Shown in pieces: positions 1 to 9,160 of a stretch of DNA of 64,000 bases; position 1 is the first letter of the stretch; every line of letters begins with the position of its first letter. A model generated the notes under the pieces. The model was not told the origin of the DNA, searched no databases, and was given only the letters and a program-made list of their open reading frames with translations. Source of the stretch: Elizabethkingia meningoseptica_A (GTDB taxonomy: Bacteria; Bacteroidota; Bacteroidia; Flavobacteriales; Weeksellaceae); NCBI RefSeq assembly GCF_045762675.1, contig NZ_JBJDLK010000008.1, positions 101,442-165,441 of the forward strand. Reading direction: 5' to 3'. The translations under genes were made by a program, and so were the position numbers.

Positions 1-1389
1 ATTACTACGATTTGTATCAGGAATATTCTGTCCGTTTAATATATTAAAGAAATTAAGCTCCGAATTATTTTTAATCTTGGTATACTTAAGACCAAATTCT
101 GTTTTAATTTTTGAAAAATTCTTTTCCAGATCTGCCTGTCCGGAATAAATATGATAGTTATTTAACTGATTGGCAAATGTAGATGTTGTAATATCCGTTA
201 TTGTATTGTAATAGTCCCTCGTATCAGAACTATTCGTCATTAAATTTGCAGAAATACTCAGCTTACTTCCTTGTTTATCTAATTTCAGATCATAAAAAGC
301 CGTAGCATTATGAACATTTCTGTTATTTCTGTTATTCGCATTGGAAAGAAAAGAACGTTCCCCGTTTTCATCTCTTATATGCGTGCTATTATCAGCATGT
401 TCTTTCGGATTATAAAAAGAGTAGTTGTAACTAACTCCAATTGTATTTTTATCATTGATTTTATACTCCGTTTTTATGTTTCCGCTTTTGTACCGGTAAT
501 TACCCGCTGTATTTTCATCGGTATTCCAGTAATTGTTGTTCCCATTTCCGGGATTGTATTTATAAGAAACATCTTCCCAATAGCTGTCACCTGCAGAAAG
601 ATTAGCTGAGAGAGAGAGTTTCTTTTCCTGATAATTAAAGCTGACACCATTTCTGGAAGACACGGTCGGCCGGTCGAAATAATAAACTCCCGATGACTGA
701 AGTGATGCATTCCAGCCCCAATTGGTATTTCTTTTTAGTATGATATTAATCAGACCACTTTTACCTTCTGCTTCATAGCGTGCCGGTGGAGTAGTGATAA
801 CTTCAATTTTTGAAATATCATCTGAACGGAGTGTTTTGAGATAATTAATAAGCTCTTCTCCTGAAAGATTCAGCAATTTGTCATCGACCATTACAGCAAC
901 ATTATTTTTTCCGGCAATCACTATGGCATCATTGGATGTACGAACCATAGGCGTTTTAGCCAGAGCTTCCATAAGATCGACACCTTGTGAAGCAACAGAG
1001 TTTTCAATATTGAAAACCAAACGGTCAACTTTCCTTTCAATTAGTTTTTTTCGTCCGGTAACAGTTACGCCTTTAACATTGGAGTCTGCTATTTTAGGTA
1101 AAGGAATATGGAAATCTTTGCTCACATTACCATCAATGGTAATGTATTCGGATAATAACTGGTTTCCGTCTTTGAATATATTGATTTTGTAGTTTCCGCC
1201 TTCTTTTAATTTGATATGGAAGGTCCCATCGGTATCAGTGATTCCCGATATCTTTTCTGTCCCCTTGAACAAAACGATTTCTGAATCTGCAATCTGCTTC
1301 TTATTCTCATACACAAGCTTTCCCTGAATACTTTGAGCATACGAGAATACTGATGCGATAAGAGCAACTAATACATAACTTTTCTTCAT
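1..1389 (-). CDS. TonB-dependent outer-membrane receptor family protein, C-terminus off the window
   Basis: The frame is open from an ATG at 1389 down to base 1, giving 463 residues with no stop, so the gene continues outside the window. It begins with a signal peptide (MKKSYVLVALIASVFSYAQ), then a carboxypeptidase-regulatory-like beta-sandwich (about residues 20-100), then a plug domain (VMVDDKLLNLSGEEL and the IEVITTPPARYEAEG motif), then the start of an aromatic-rich barrel. This order is that of the OMP_b-brl_3 group of TonB-dependent receptors, which take up substrates across the outer membrane using TonB energy. The substrate cannot be told from the sequence. It is not followed by a SusD partner on this side, so a polysaccharide locus is not supported here. 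Confidence 0.9.
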   Translation of the reverse strand, partial: MKKSYVLVALIASVFSYAQSIQGKLVYENKKQIADSEIVLFKGTEKISGITDTDGTFHIKLKEGGNYKINIFKDGNQLLSEYITIDGNVSKDFHIPLPKIADSNVKGVTVTGRKKLIERKVDRLVFNIENSVASQGVDLMEALAKTPMVRTSNDAIVIAGKNNVAVMVDDKLLNLSGEELINYLKTLRSDDISKIEVITTPPARYEAEGKSGLINIILKRNTNWGWNASLQSSGVYYFDRPTVSSRNGVSFNYQEKKLSLSANLSAGDSYWEDVSYKYNPGNGNNNYWNTDENTAGNYRYKSGNIKTEYKINDKNTIGVSYNYSFYNPKEHADNSTHIRDENGERSFLSNANNRNNRNVHNATAFYDLKLDKQGSKLSISANLMTNSSDTRDYYNTITDITTSTFANQLNNYHIYSGQADLEKNFSKIKTEFGLKYTKIKNNSELNFFNILNGQNIPDTNRSN

Positions 1390-1731
1390 GATTAACTTTA
1401 CTAGTGTGATTTGGTATTCTAAAGTTTAATTGCTACATAATTATTTTGTTTTTAATTATCTGGTCATAAAATAACAAGTCATGGTAATTAGCTCTGATAT
1501 TAATTTTACTTAGAAATCTAGTTATTATTATGGGTTACAGGAGCCCCAAGGCATAATAGAAGAGTAATTATCATTGAAACTTCTAATATACAACTCTTAA
1601 ATATATTAAATCATAAAAAATAACGTAAACGCTAATAATTATTATCTATTCCCTAAGTAAAATGCCAAATGTCCTGTGAAAAATAAATAAGCAATCCGCT
1701 TTTTATCCTCCATTTCCTGTTTAAAATAAAA
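1390..1731. other. non-coding stretch upstream of the TonB receptor
   Basis: About 340 bases between the receptor start and the terminator at 1732. It should hold the receptor promoter on the minus strand, but I see no clean TAnnTTTG box. No open frame or convincing RNA structure was found. Confidence 0.5.
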
Positions 1732-1760
1732 AACACCCGGGAATTTCGGGTGTTCTTATT
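1732..1760 (-). terminator. intrinsic terminator of the acyl-CoA dehydrogenase/lipoprotein operon
   Basis: The 8-bp stem AACACCCG (1732-1739) / CGGGTGTT (1747-1754) has a 7-base loop and T-rich sequence on both outer sides, and it lies 24 bases past the stop of the lipoprotein gene on the minus strand. Confidence 0.8.
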
Positions 1761-1783
1761 TTTTTATCCTTAAAAGCTTTTAA

Positions 1784-2518
1784 TTACTCAAAAGGAATAA
1801 GTTTGTCATTAGGAAGATCATATTCATATAACTTACTATTCTGCTGGTCGATATAAAGCCATTGAATTACGCTAAAACGGTTTTCAAATTCTTTACCAAT
1901 ACCCAGAACGATATAGCTTTTCCCTTTTTCATCCTGCTCTTCAATAGAATAAGTTAATTCGGTATTCTCTTTTATTTGTAGCTGTAACAACTTGTTTTTA
2001 GTATTGGCGAGATAATACAGAACCTGATTGTAAATCTCGTCTTTTTCCTTATCGGTTATATCAAGATCTGTAGCATAGGTAAACTTAACCGGTTTTTTAT
2101 ACTGAAGTTTAAACAAGGATAAAGCACCGTCTTTTACTTTTTTTACAGAAATCAGAATTTTCTCTTCTTTCTTTTTGTTGTTATCTCCCGCAATTTCAAT
2201 ATTTCCTTTCTTCCATTTTACTTCTACAATATCACCACGGTTCAAGGTTTTATCAACATTCTGAGCAACAAACTCTTCGGTTTCACCATTATCTTTTACA
2301 ATAAGATACAGGTAATCTCCGATCTCCTCATAATCGTAGAAAGCCGATGTAACAAGCTGGTTGTTTTTATGATTCATCGTTTTTGTAGAATCACTTACTA
2401 CTGTCACAGAATCCTGAGCAGGCTTTAAAGACACTGCCGGTTCATTTTTTTTACATGAAATAATAAAAAATACTACCGCAAAAGAGGCAGTCTTCAAATT
2501 CATAAAATCATTCTTCAT
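1784..2518 (-). CDS. putative lipoprotein of unknown function
   Basis: A 244-residue protein with a type II signal peptide: hydrophobic stretch FAVVFFIIS directly followed by Cys and a KKNE tail, as expected for a lipoprotein. The rest is charged and soluble, with a lysine/glutamate-rich segment near the middle (GDIVEVKWKKGN, then DNNKKKEEK). I do not recognise a family. The start codon overlaps the stop of the upstream membrane protein gene (TAATG), so the two are translationally coupled; an internal ATG at 2503 would also leave a full signal peptide. It is the last gene of an operon led by the acyl-CoA dehydrogenase. Confidence 0.75.
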   Translation of the reverse strand: MKNDFMNLKTASFAVVFFIISCKKNEPAVSLKPAQDSVTVVSDSTKTMNHKNNQLVTSAFYDYEEIGDYLYLIVKDNGETEEFVAQNVDKTLNRGDIVEVKWKKGNIEIAGDNNKKKEEKILISVKKVKDGALSLFKLQYKKPVKFTYATDLDITDKEKDEIYNQVLYYLANTKNKLLQLQIKENTELTYSIEEQDEKGKSYIVLGIGKEFENRFSVIQWLYIDQQNSKLYEYDLPNDKLIPFE

Positions 2519-2799
2519 TACGGATTGGTTTTTAACTTTTTGTATTTCTTTTCATACAGTGTCCACATCAGGTAATAATACAATATAAAACCTGCAAGCA
2601 GCACAACAATAACATTAACAATGATAGAGATCCACAAGTTTTGCGGATCGTCTGTTTTGAGGACAAAATATTGGAAAAGAACAATAAAAACAGCTGTAAA
2701 CAAAGACCACTTCAATCCGTCATATAAAGCATATTTTATTCTTCCTTTTTCTCTTTTCTGTTCCCAAAAGGTAATAAATTCCTGAGTTGTTTCTTTCAA
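2518..2799 (-). CDS. small membrane protein with two transmembrane helices
   Basis: A 93-residue protein with two hydrophobic helices (about residues 31-48, SLFTAVFIVLFQYFVL, and 56-77, ISIIVNVIVVLLAGFILYYYL) and basic ends. No family is recognised. It starts 3 bases after the acyl-CoA dehydrogenase stop and its own stop overlaps the next start by one base, so it is the middle gene of a three-gene operon. Its function may be to anchor or work with the lipoprotein that follows, which is inference from coupling only. Confidence 0.75.
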   Translation of the reverse strand: MKETTQEFITFWEQKREKGRIKYALYDGLKWSLFTAVFIVLFQYFVLKTDDPQNLWISIIVNVIVVLLAGFILYYYLMWTLYEKKYKKLKTNP

Positions 2800-2802
2800 T
2801 TT

Positions 2803-3981
2803 CTAAAAAGCATTTATTCCGGTAATATCATTACCGGTGATCAATAAATGTACATCATGTGTTCCTTCATAAGTAATTACCGATTCAAGATTTGCAGCAT
2901 GACGCATCATTGGGAATTCTCCCATTATTCCCATTCCTCCCAGTATTTGTCGGGATTCTCTCGCTATATCAATAGCCATTTTCACATTATTTCTCTTGGC
3001 CATAGAGATTTGCACCGGCGTTGCCTTATGATCATTTTTCAGAACTCCCAAGCGCCACGACAGCAATTGGGCTTTGGTAATTTCGGTAAGAAACTCTGCC
3101 AGTTTCTTTTGCTGAAGCTGGAACGAAGCAATCGGTTTACCAAACTGTATTCTTTCCTTTGAATATTGCAAAGCAGTACAATAACAATCGATTGCTGCCC
3201 CGATAACACCCCACGAAATACCATAACGTGCAGAATTAAGACACGACAACGGTCCTTTAAGTCCGGTAACATTTGGCAATATATTTTCTTTAGGGATCTT
3301 TACATCTCTGAAAACCAGCTCTCCGGTTTTGGAAGCTCTCAAAGACCATTTATTGATGGTCTCCGGGGTTGTAAACCCGTCCATACCTCTTTCTACAATA
3401 AGCCCCCTTACTTTACCGTCTTCACCTTTTGCCCATACCACAGCAATATCACATAACGGAGCATTGGTAATCCACATTTTTGCACCATTCAGCAGAAAAT
3501 GATCTCCCATATCTTTGAAATGGGTTTCCATGCTCCCCGGATCGGAACCATGATTAGGTTCTGTTAATCCGAAAGAACCAATCATTTCTCCACTTGCCAG
3601 TTTGGGCAGGTATTTCCGTTTTTGTTCTTCCGATCCAAATTCATAGATCGGAAACATCACCAAAGAAGATTGTACAGATGCTGCCGAACGTACCGCGGAG
3701 TCTCCGCGTTCAAGTTCCTGCATAATCAGTCCGTATGAAATCTGATCCAATCTTGCGCCTCCGTATTCTTCAGGGATATACGGCCCCAATGCTCCTATAC
3801 TCCCTAATTCTTTCATAAGATTAGGAATATCTTTATGATGCTGTGCCGCATCATCTATCTGAGGCATTATAAAACTGTTAACCCATTCGCGGACAGATTG
3901 CCTGATAAGTTTATGCTCTTCAGTTAATAAATCGTCCAGAAGGAAATAATCGGGGATGGTGTGAATTGGATAATATGACAT
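2803..3981 (-). CDS. gcdH: acyl-CoA dehydrogenase, glutaryl-CoA dehydrogenase type
   Basis: 392 residues, the usual length for glutaryl-CoA dehydrogenases, which oxidise and decarboxylate glutaryl-CoA to crotonyl-CoA in lysine and tryptophan breakdown, passing electrons through FAD to ETF. The N-terminal helical domain is followed by the FAD-binding segments GSFGLTEPNHGSDPGSM and KMWITNAP, and the C-terminal domain carries QILGGMGIMGEF and YEGTHDVHLL. The Glu of YEGTHD (about residue 372) matches the catalytic base of human GCDH. First gene of an operon with two small envelope proteins that have no evident metabolic link. Confidence 0.9.
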   Translation of the reverse strand: MSYYPIHTIPDYFLLDDLLTEEHKLIRQSVREWVNSFIMPQIDDAAQHHKDIPNLMKELGSIGALGPYIPEEYGGARLDQISYGLIMQELERGDSAVRSAASVQSSLVMFPIYEFGSEEQKRKYLPKLASGEMIGSFGLTEPNHGSDPGSMETHFKDMGDHFLLNGAKMWITNAPLCDIAVVWAKGEDGKVRGLIVERGMDGFTTPETINKWSLRASKTGELVFRDVKIPKENILPNVTGLKGPLSCLNSARYGISWGVIGAAIDCYCTALQYSKERIQFGKPIASFQLQQKKLAEFLTEITKAQLLSWRLGVLKNDHKATPVQISMAKRNNVKMAIDIARESRQILGGMGIMGEFPMMRHAANLESVITYEGTHDVHLLITGNDITGINAF

Positions 3982-4029
3982 ATTAATATTTTTAGCCTAA
4001 TATAGCAATTTATCTGATATCTCAGGGCA

Positions 4030-6285
4030 TCAGAACCATTTGGAAAAGAAACCTCCTTTTTTATTCAGTTCTTTATGCAAGGTAAGTGCGCGTTCATCGT
4101 TTGGAAAAACAGACAGAATTTTCTGGATATTCTCCAGTGCTTCTTCTTTTTTCTTTAGATTCAGAAGCTGCTGAGATTTCAGTACTTCAATCATCGCCCA
4201 GTCTTCATCCCGGTCATAACCGTTTTTATCATAAGAAGCCTCATGTTCCTCAGCCCACTGGATAGTCTGCTCTGCACTTTTCACGTGCTGACTGCTTTGT
4301 ACAAGGTAAAACAAAAGCGTGCTTTCTGAATCCTGCATAGATTCATTTTCTCTTAGAACCGGTAATATTTCAGACAAATACTTGCAGGCCTTCTCATGGT
4401 CATTTGCAAAAGAAGCATTCTTACCAATCTGATAATAGGTTTTTATTTTATCATCTTCAAACAGCCAATCCGGATTTTTAAGTGCCAGAAACTGCTCACC
4501 ATTTGCTACAGATTCCTTGTACATACCTTCTTCATTATAAAGCTGCATCAGCATATAGTATGCATTGGAATTATTAGGAAATTCTGTGCGGATTTTATTC
4601 CAGAATTCTATTTTTTGCGCCCAGTCTAAACCATCTGCTAAGTGCGAAATACCAAGTTCTAATGCGCTGGATGTATTATGAAGATCATTTGAATTTGCTT
4701 CGGTAATACCATGTATATTAACAAAATTTTCATAATGATGCAGCCGATCTTTCAGAACTTCCAAAGCATTCTCCTGCTCTCCTAAAATTGTTAAATATTT
4801 TATTTTTTTGGCTTCGTAATGGAGGTATTTCGATTCTTCATAATATTCAGGACCATAATCATCTGTTAATATAATATATTGTTCTTTTGCACCCTCATCA
4901 TTATCCTGCTTCTCATATATGCTGGATAAAGTATCGTGTAGTTCGTAAAATTCAGATAGTTCCAAGCCTTTTAAAGCCGTTCTTTCTGCCTGATCCAGCT
5001 CATGAACTCTTGTATAAGCTATTGCGAGGTTGTTACAACACATCGCCCAAAGGTGCAGGGATGTATATGGATGGCTTTCATACAGATTTTCATTAAAATA
5101 AGCTTCAAGACCTCTGTATGCATTTTCGTAGAAAAAGATCAGAATTTCATTTGCATTTACATCTTTTGAAATCTCGGCTTCATCCAGAAACTCCGAAAAG
5201 CAAACTCCGTTATTATACCATTCATTAGGAATATCGCTTATCGAAAACTTCAGTTCCGGGAATGTATTATTTACACAATAATAAGATACAAGCCATCTGT
5301 ACAAAGCCGTTGCACTGCCGCCTTGTTGTAATGCTTCATGGAAGTAGGTAAGGGATTCATTATAATTTCCTTCATTAAACTTTATCGTGCCTGCAAAATG
5401 ATACGGCCACTTGGAGTGGGGATATTCTGCTATATAAAACTGACAGTTTTCAAAATGTTCAGCTTCAGAAATCTGATTAAGCTCACCGTAGTTTTTCTGA
5501 ATAAGCAATACATAATACATCAGCTTTTCATCCTCAAAACCATTCCTCAAAATTTTATCTATGCGGCGTTCCCACATCGCAAGCTCTGCCTGTACACTTT
5601 CTTCAGTATTTTCAAGCTCAACAACCTTGCCCAGAATTTTACCCAGCAAATGATATTCTCCGTTTTCATACAGAAACTCTGCCATTTCAAAATACTGAAA
5701 TTCATTATAAATTAACATATTATGAGTATGCTCTTTTATCAGTTGTGTAATCTCTGCTGCAGGAGCATCATGAAATTTCAGATATCTGAATTTATTGTAC
5801 ATATACTTGGACATCTGGGCATCCATACCTTCACGGGAATTATCGCCAAAATGTTTATAGTTCTTCAGTCCATAATCAATCCATTCCAGTAATTTTTCTT
5901 GCTGGTCTTGTGTATCGTAGTAATAAATATATAAATCTACAGCCTGTGCTTCATAAAGAGGATCATTTATAAGATCATTCAGATAATGAAGAATTTCTTC
6001 TTCTGAAATTACCGGATTTTCAAAATCCAGATAGGAGAGTAGCTGAGATTTCAGCGCATTATCATTTTCAATCTGAATCAGCTTATGAATATAAGGCAGA
6101 ATATTATCCTGAATATAGCCGGCTTCAGGCTGATTTGCCATTACCCATGACCATTCAGTTTCAATAAATGTATTTAGTATTTCTGTATCGTTGGGATTTT
6201 CTTGATATAACTGGTGAATCGTTGCCTTAGCTTCTTCAATATTTCCATCAGCAAGCAACTGTTTTACTTCAGACAATGTTCTCAT
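4030..6285 (-). CDS. large TPR-repeat protein
   Basis: 751 residues, acidic, mostly alpha-helical, with no signal peptide or membrane helix, so probably cytoplasmic. Several tetratricopeptide-like helical pairs can be seen, e.g. near residues 15-35 (NIEEAKATIHQLYQENPND), 300-345 (KWPYHFAGTIKFNEGNYNESLTYFHEAL in two parts), 430-460 (AIAYTRVHELDQAERTALKG) and the end (EEALENIQKILSVFPNDERAL). TPRs make protein-protein contacts; the partner is unknown. The gene stands alone: it is 48 bases from the acyl-CoA dehydrogenase start downstream, and there is more than 500 bases of non-coding sequence upstream. Confidence 0.85.
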   Translation of the reverse strand: MRTLSEVKQLLADGNIEEAKATIHQLYQENPNDTEILNTFIETEWSWVMANQPEAGYIQDNILPYIHKLIQIENDNALKSQLLSYLDFENPVISEEEILHYLNDLINDPLYEAQAVDLYIYYYDTQDQQEKLLEWIDYGLKNYKHFGDNSREGMDAQMSKYMYNKFRYLKFHDAPAAEITQLIKEHTHNMLIYNEFQYFEMAEFLYENGEYHLLGKILGKVVELENTEESVQAELAMWERRIDKILRNGFEDEKLMYYVLLIQKNYGELNQISEAEHFENCQFYIAEYPHSKWPYHFAGTIKFNEGNYNESLTYFHEALQQGGSATALYRWLVSYYCVNNTFPELKFSISDIPNEWYNNGVCFSEFLDEAEISKDVNANEILIFFYENAYRGLEAYFNENLYESHPYTSLHLWAMCCNNLAIAYTRVHELDQAERTALKGLELSEFYELHDTLSSIYEKQDNDEGAKEQYIILTDDYGPEYYEESKYLHYEAKKIKYLTILGEQENALEVLKDRLHHYENFVNIHGITEANSNDLHNTSSALELGISHLADGLDWAQKIEFWNKIRTEFPNNSNAYYMLMQLYNEEGMYKESVANGEQFLALKNPDWLFEDDKIKTYYQIGKNASFANDHEKACKYLSEILPVLRENESMQDSESTLLFYLVQSSQHVKSAEQTIQWAEEHEASYDKNGYDRDEDWAMIEVLKSQQLLNLKKKEEALENIQKILSVFPNDERALTLHKELNKKGGFFSKWF

Positions 6286-6819
6286 TTAAGGAATTTCTTT
6301 TCGAGTGTTAATAAACTTCTAAAGTACCAAAAAATTGTGAAAAAATGCCTGCTTACAAAGGAAAACGCTAAAGTTTTAATGATGCAAATCGTGTTGAATA
6401 GAATTACATAATTTTAAAATCCACAAAAAAACAATACTATTTCCGGGTCCGGTAATGAATTAAATTTTTAAGTAATCAAATAGTTACAAAATCGTAACAA
6501 ATTCATATAAAATAATTTAGAACAAACCAATTAAAGTAATTTCAGAATATAGGAATAATTTAAATTTCCGAAACAATTTCCCCATATATAGAATAAACCT
6601 TTAAACATAGAATACTGTATTAAAAATTTTTAACACATATATTTTCAGGTGAAAATCGAACAGTTAATCCCTGATCGATGATAGCATCAGTACAACATCG
6701 CAGATAGTACAATATAAATTGCTTAATGCAGGAAACATTTCAGGCTGTTTATTCAACGTTTCACTTCTGTTTTTTACTGCTTAAACAAAAAATCAAAAGC
6801 ATTTTACCAAATCAATATT
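6286..6819. other. AT-rich divergent intergenic region
   Basis: About 530 bases between the TPR gene (minus) and the sensor kinase gene (plus). Very A+T rich. It must hold the TPR gene promoter. I see no gene, tRNA or strong hairpin in it. Confidence 0.5.
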
Positions 6820-6851
6820 TATATTTACAAAGCGAAATACCGCCTTTGTAA
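6820..6851 (+). promoter_or_regulatory. inverted repeat just ahead of the LytS-type kinase gene
   Basis: TTACAAAGCG (6825-6834) and CGCCTTTGTAA (6841-6851) form an inverted repeat with one bulged base and a 6-base spacer, ending 9 bases before the ATG at 6861. A near-consensus -7 box (TATATTTA, 6820-6827) overlaps its left arm. It could be an operator for autoregulation or a 5' hairpin; which one is not decided by the sequence. Confidence 0.4.
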
Positions 6852-6860
6852 TTATTTTCT

Positions 6861-7964
6861 ATGAATAAGAAAAAGAGGATAAGTAAAAAGATATTTATTT
6901 CAGTACTTAAAAAGAGATTGGTCATATGGGCCATAGCGATACTGGTTTTTAATACCTTTACTTATCTTATTAATCCCTTTGATCCGGTTTGGCAGGAATA
7001 TTTAAATGGCTCCTGGCACCAGATCCTCATTGATTTTTTATGGGGATCATTGTTTGCTATTATCATTTCTGAAGTCAGTATTTTTATTGATCACAGACTG
7101 AACAAAGTATTTCCTTGGAACAACCGGAGTGTAAAGCGCTTGTTTATACAGGGAAGTATTCAGATCATCGCCAGTGCTCTTATTGTAATCCTTCTTAATA
7201 TTATCATTCATACAACTTCGGAAAATCTCCCTAATCTGGATTACCGTGAAGAATACACCTTACTAAGTCAATGGATCGCAACGAATATCGTTATTTCATT
7301 AATTATTAGTGCCATAAACACAGGATATTATTTTCTGGAAAACTGGAAAAGGACCGCTATGGAAGCAACACAACATAAACTTAGTGCTTCAAAACACAAA
7401 CAGGCCGCTATGGCTGCGGAACTTCAGGCACTGAAACTGCAGATAGATCCGCATTTCATTTTCAACAATTTAAGTGTTTTATCCGAACTTATCCTGGAAA
7501 ATCAGCAGCTGGGTTATGAGTACTCGGAAAAATTCGCAAGGGTCTATCGCTATTTACTTATCAATTCCAAAAGAGATATTATAGAGCTGGAAGAAGAATT
7601 AAAGTTTTTAGATTCCTATATTTTCCTTATTGAAAAAAGAATAGGAGACGGTGTGGTGTTCAACATATCCATAGACGACGAATATAAAGCATTATATACA
7701 CTCCCTTTGTCTTTACAGTTTCTGGTGGAAAATGCGATAAAACATAATCAGACTTCCAAAAAGAATCCTCTGAAAATTAATATCTGTACTTTACCAACCA
7801 AAGAACTTGTGGTTTCCAATACTTATATCCCTTTGATTAATAAACCTGAAAGTTCGGGTGTCGGTCTTAAAAACATACTCATGCGTTATGAGATCCTGGG
7901 ACAAAAGAAACCTCTAATAGAAAAGACCGAAGATATGTTTATTGTAAAATTACCTTTGATATGA
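6861..7964 (+). CDS. LytS/YehU-type membrane sensor histidine kinase
   Basis: 367 residues with four membrane helices (about 20-37, 57-77, 95-117, 137-159), a short coiled coil, then the His_kinase domain with LKLQIDPHFIFNNL, where H198 is the phospho-acceptor, and a GHKL ATPase domain with the N box LVENAIKHN and a glycine-rich SSGVGLKNI. This is the family that works with LytTR response regulators. Its stop overlaps the regulator start by 4 bases (ATGA), so the pair is translationally coupled. The signal is unknown; the sensor is the membrane part, with no periplasmic ligand domain. Confidence 0.92.
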   Translation: MNKKKRISKKIFISVLKKRLVIWAIAILVFNTFTYLINPFDPVWQEYLNGSWHQILIDFLWGSLFAIIISEVSIFIDHRLNKVFPWNNRSVKRLFIQGSIQIIASALIVILLNIIIHTTSENLPNLDYREEYTLLSQWIATNIVISLIISAINTGYYFLENWKRTAMEATQHKLSASKHKQAAMAAELQALKLQIDPHFIFNNLSVLSELILENQQLGYEYSEKFARVYRYLLINSKRDIIELEEELKFLDSYIFLIEKRIGDGVVFNISIDDEYKALYTLPLSLQFLVENAIKHNQTSKKNPLKINICTLPTKELVVSNTYIPLINKPESSGVGLKNILMRYEILGQKKPLIEKTEDMFIVKLPLI

Positions 7965-8725
7965 AGTTGAATAAAATTTTAATAGTAGAAGACGAAAAAC
8001 CAAATGCAGACAGATTAAAAAGATTACTTCTGAAGCTTAGGCCGCATATAGAAATCCTGTCGGTAGAAGAATCCATAGCCTCCACTGTCGACTGGCTGAA
8101 CAATAATACATCACCGGATATGATTATGATGGACGTCCGGCTGGCAGACGGACTGAGTTTTGAAATCTTCAACAACCATGAAGTGAAATGCCCGGTTATA
8201 TTTACCACAGCTTATGATGAATATGCGGTAAAAGCATTTAAATACAACAGTATCGATTATCTCCTGAAGCCTATCGAAGAAGAAGAACTCGAACAGGCAT
8301 TAAAACGCTATGAAACCTTTATAGAATCAATTCCTTTTGTAGGAACTGCTATTGAAGGACTTCTCAATTATATCCAGCCAAAAGATTACAGAAAACGTTT
8401 CCTTCTGGCACACCGTGACGGCTACAAAGCTGTTCTCGCAGAAGACATCCTGTATTTTTACACTGAACTGGGTGTGAACAAAGCAATGCTGACGAATGGC
8501 AGTATAGAAGTTATTCCGCAAACACTGGAAGAACTGGAGCGCCAGCTGGATCCCAAGTTCTTTTTCAGAGCGAACAGACAATTTATCATTCATATAGATT
8601 CCGTCAAACAGGTTTTCAACCATTTTAACGGGAAACTAAAACTTGAACTTAAGAAAAATACAGATATGGAGGTTATTGTAAGCCGTGAAAAGGCTTCAGT
8701 CTTCAAGTCCTGGATGGATTATTAA
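7961..8725 (+). CDS. LytTR-family response regulator
   Basis: 254 residues: an N-terminal receiver domain (acidic pair E10-D11, phospho-acceptor D58 in MIMMDVRLADG, K in YLLKPI) and a C-terminal LytTR DNA-binding domain from about residue 145 (FLLAHRDGYKAVLAEDILYF ... RANRQFIIHIDSV). LytTR proteins bind DNA with beta strands at spaced direct repeats. It is coupled to the kinase upstream and lies 12 bases ahead of an SMR pump gene, so that pump is a plausible output target. Confidence 0.93.
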   Translation: MKLNKILIVEDEKPNADRLKRLLLKLRPHIEILSVEESIASTVDWLNNNTSPDMIMMDVRLADGLSFEIFNNHEVKCPVIFTTAYDEYAVKAFKYNSIDYLLKPIEEEELEQALKRYETFIESIPFVGTAIEGLLNYIQPKDYRKRFLLAHRDGYKAVLAEDILYFYTELGVNKAMLTNGSIEVIPQTLEELERQLDPKFFFRANRQFIIHIDSVKQVFNHFNGKLKLELKKNTDMEVIVSREKASVFKSWMDY

Positions 8726-8737
8726 AAAATATCAGTC

Positions 8738-9070
8738 ATGAAAAATTACTTATTCTTAGCCTGTGCTATTGTTTTCGAAACAATAGCCACATCATTTCTA
8801 AAAGCTTCGGAAGGATTTACCAAGCCCATACAAACTATTATTTTTGCTGTTGCTATGGCTACATCCTTTTATTGTCTTACACACGCCATCAGAGTAATTC
8901 CTATCGGAATAGCATACGCCATATGGTCTGCAGTAGGAATAGTACTCATTTCAACCGTCGGTTATTTTGTGTACAAACAGTCACTGGATCTTCCTGCCAT
9001 ATTAGGAATATTATTAATTATAGCCGGAGTAGTGGTTATTAATGTTTTTTCAAAATCCACTACCCATTAA
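8738..9070 (+). CDS. small multidrug resistance (SMR) family transporter
   Basis: 110 residues, the SMR length, with four helices. The essential membrane glutamate is present at E14 (CAIVFETIATSFLK), and the AIWSAVGIVLIS segment of helix 3 matches EmrE/QacE. Such dimeric proton antiporters export quaternary ammonium compounds, dyes or guanidinium-type cations. It is the third gene of the kinase-regulator operon with a 12-base gap, which is unusual, since SMR genes commonly stand alone or in pairs. Substrate is not predictable. Confidence 0.9.
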   Translation: MKNYLFLACAIVFETIATSFLKASEGFTKPIQTIIFAVAMATSFYCLTHAIRVIPIGIAYAIWSAVGIVLISTVGYFVYKQSLDLPAILGILLIIAGVVVINVFSKSTTH

Positions 9071-9101
9071 CATAACCTTTTATCTTTCGTACGATAACAG
9101 C

Positions 9102-9134
9102 GAACGCCTCAAAGAATTTATCTTTGAGGCGTTC
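9102..9134. terminator. strong hairpin between convergent genes
   Basis: A perfect 14-bp stem, GAACGCCTCAAAGA (9102-9115) / TCTTTGAGGCGTTC (9121-9134), with a 5-base loop lies between the SMR gene (plus) and the outer-membrane protein gene (minus). There is no clear T run, so it may act as a two-way transcript end or mRNA-stabilising hairpin rather than a classical terminator. Confidence 0.6.
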
Positions 9135-9160
9135 TGATGATATGGATAAAAAGAATTTAT

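Noticed and set aside
6214..6411. Small plus-strand open frame over the TPR gene start
   Set aside because: It is mostly antisense to the TPR coding sequence and has no independent support.
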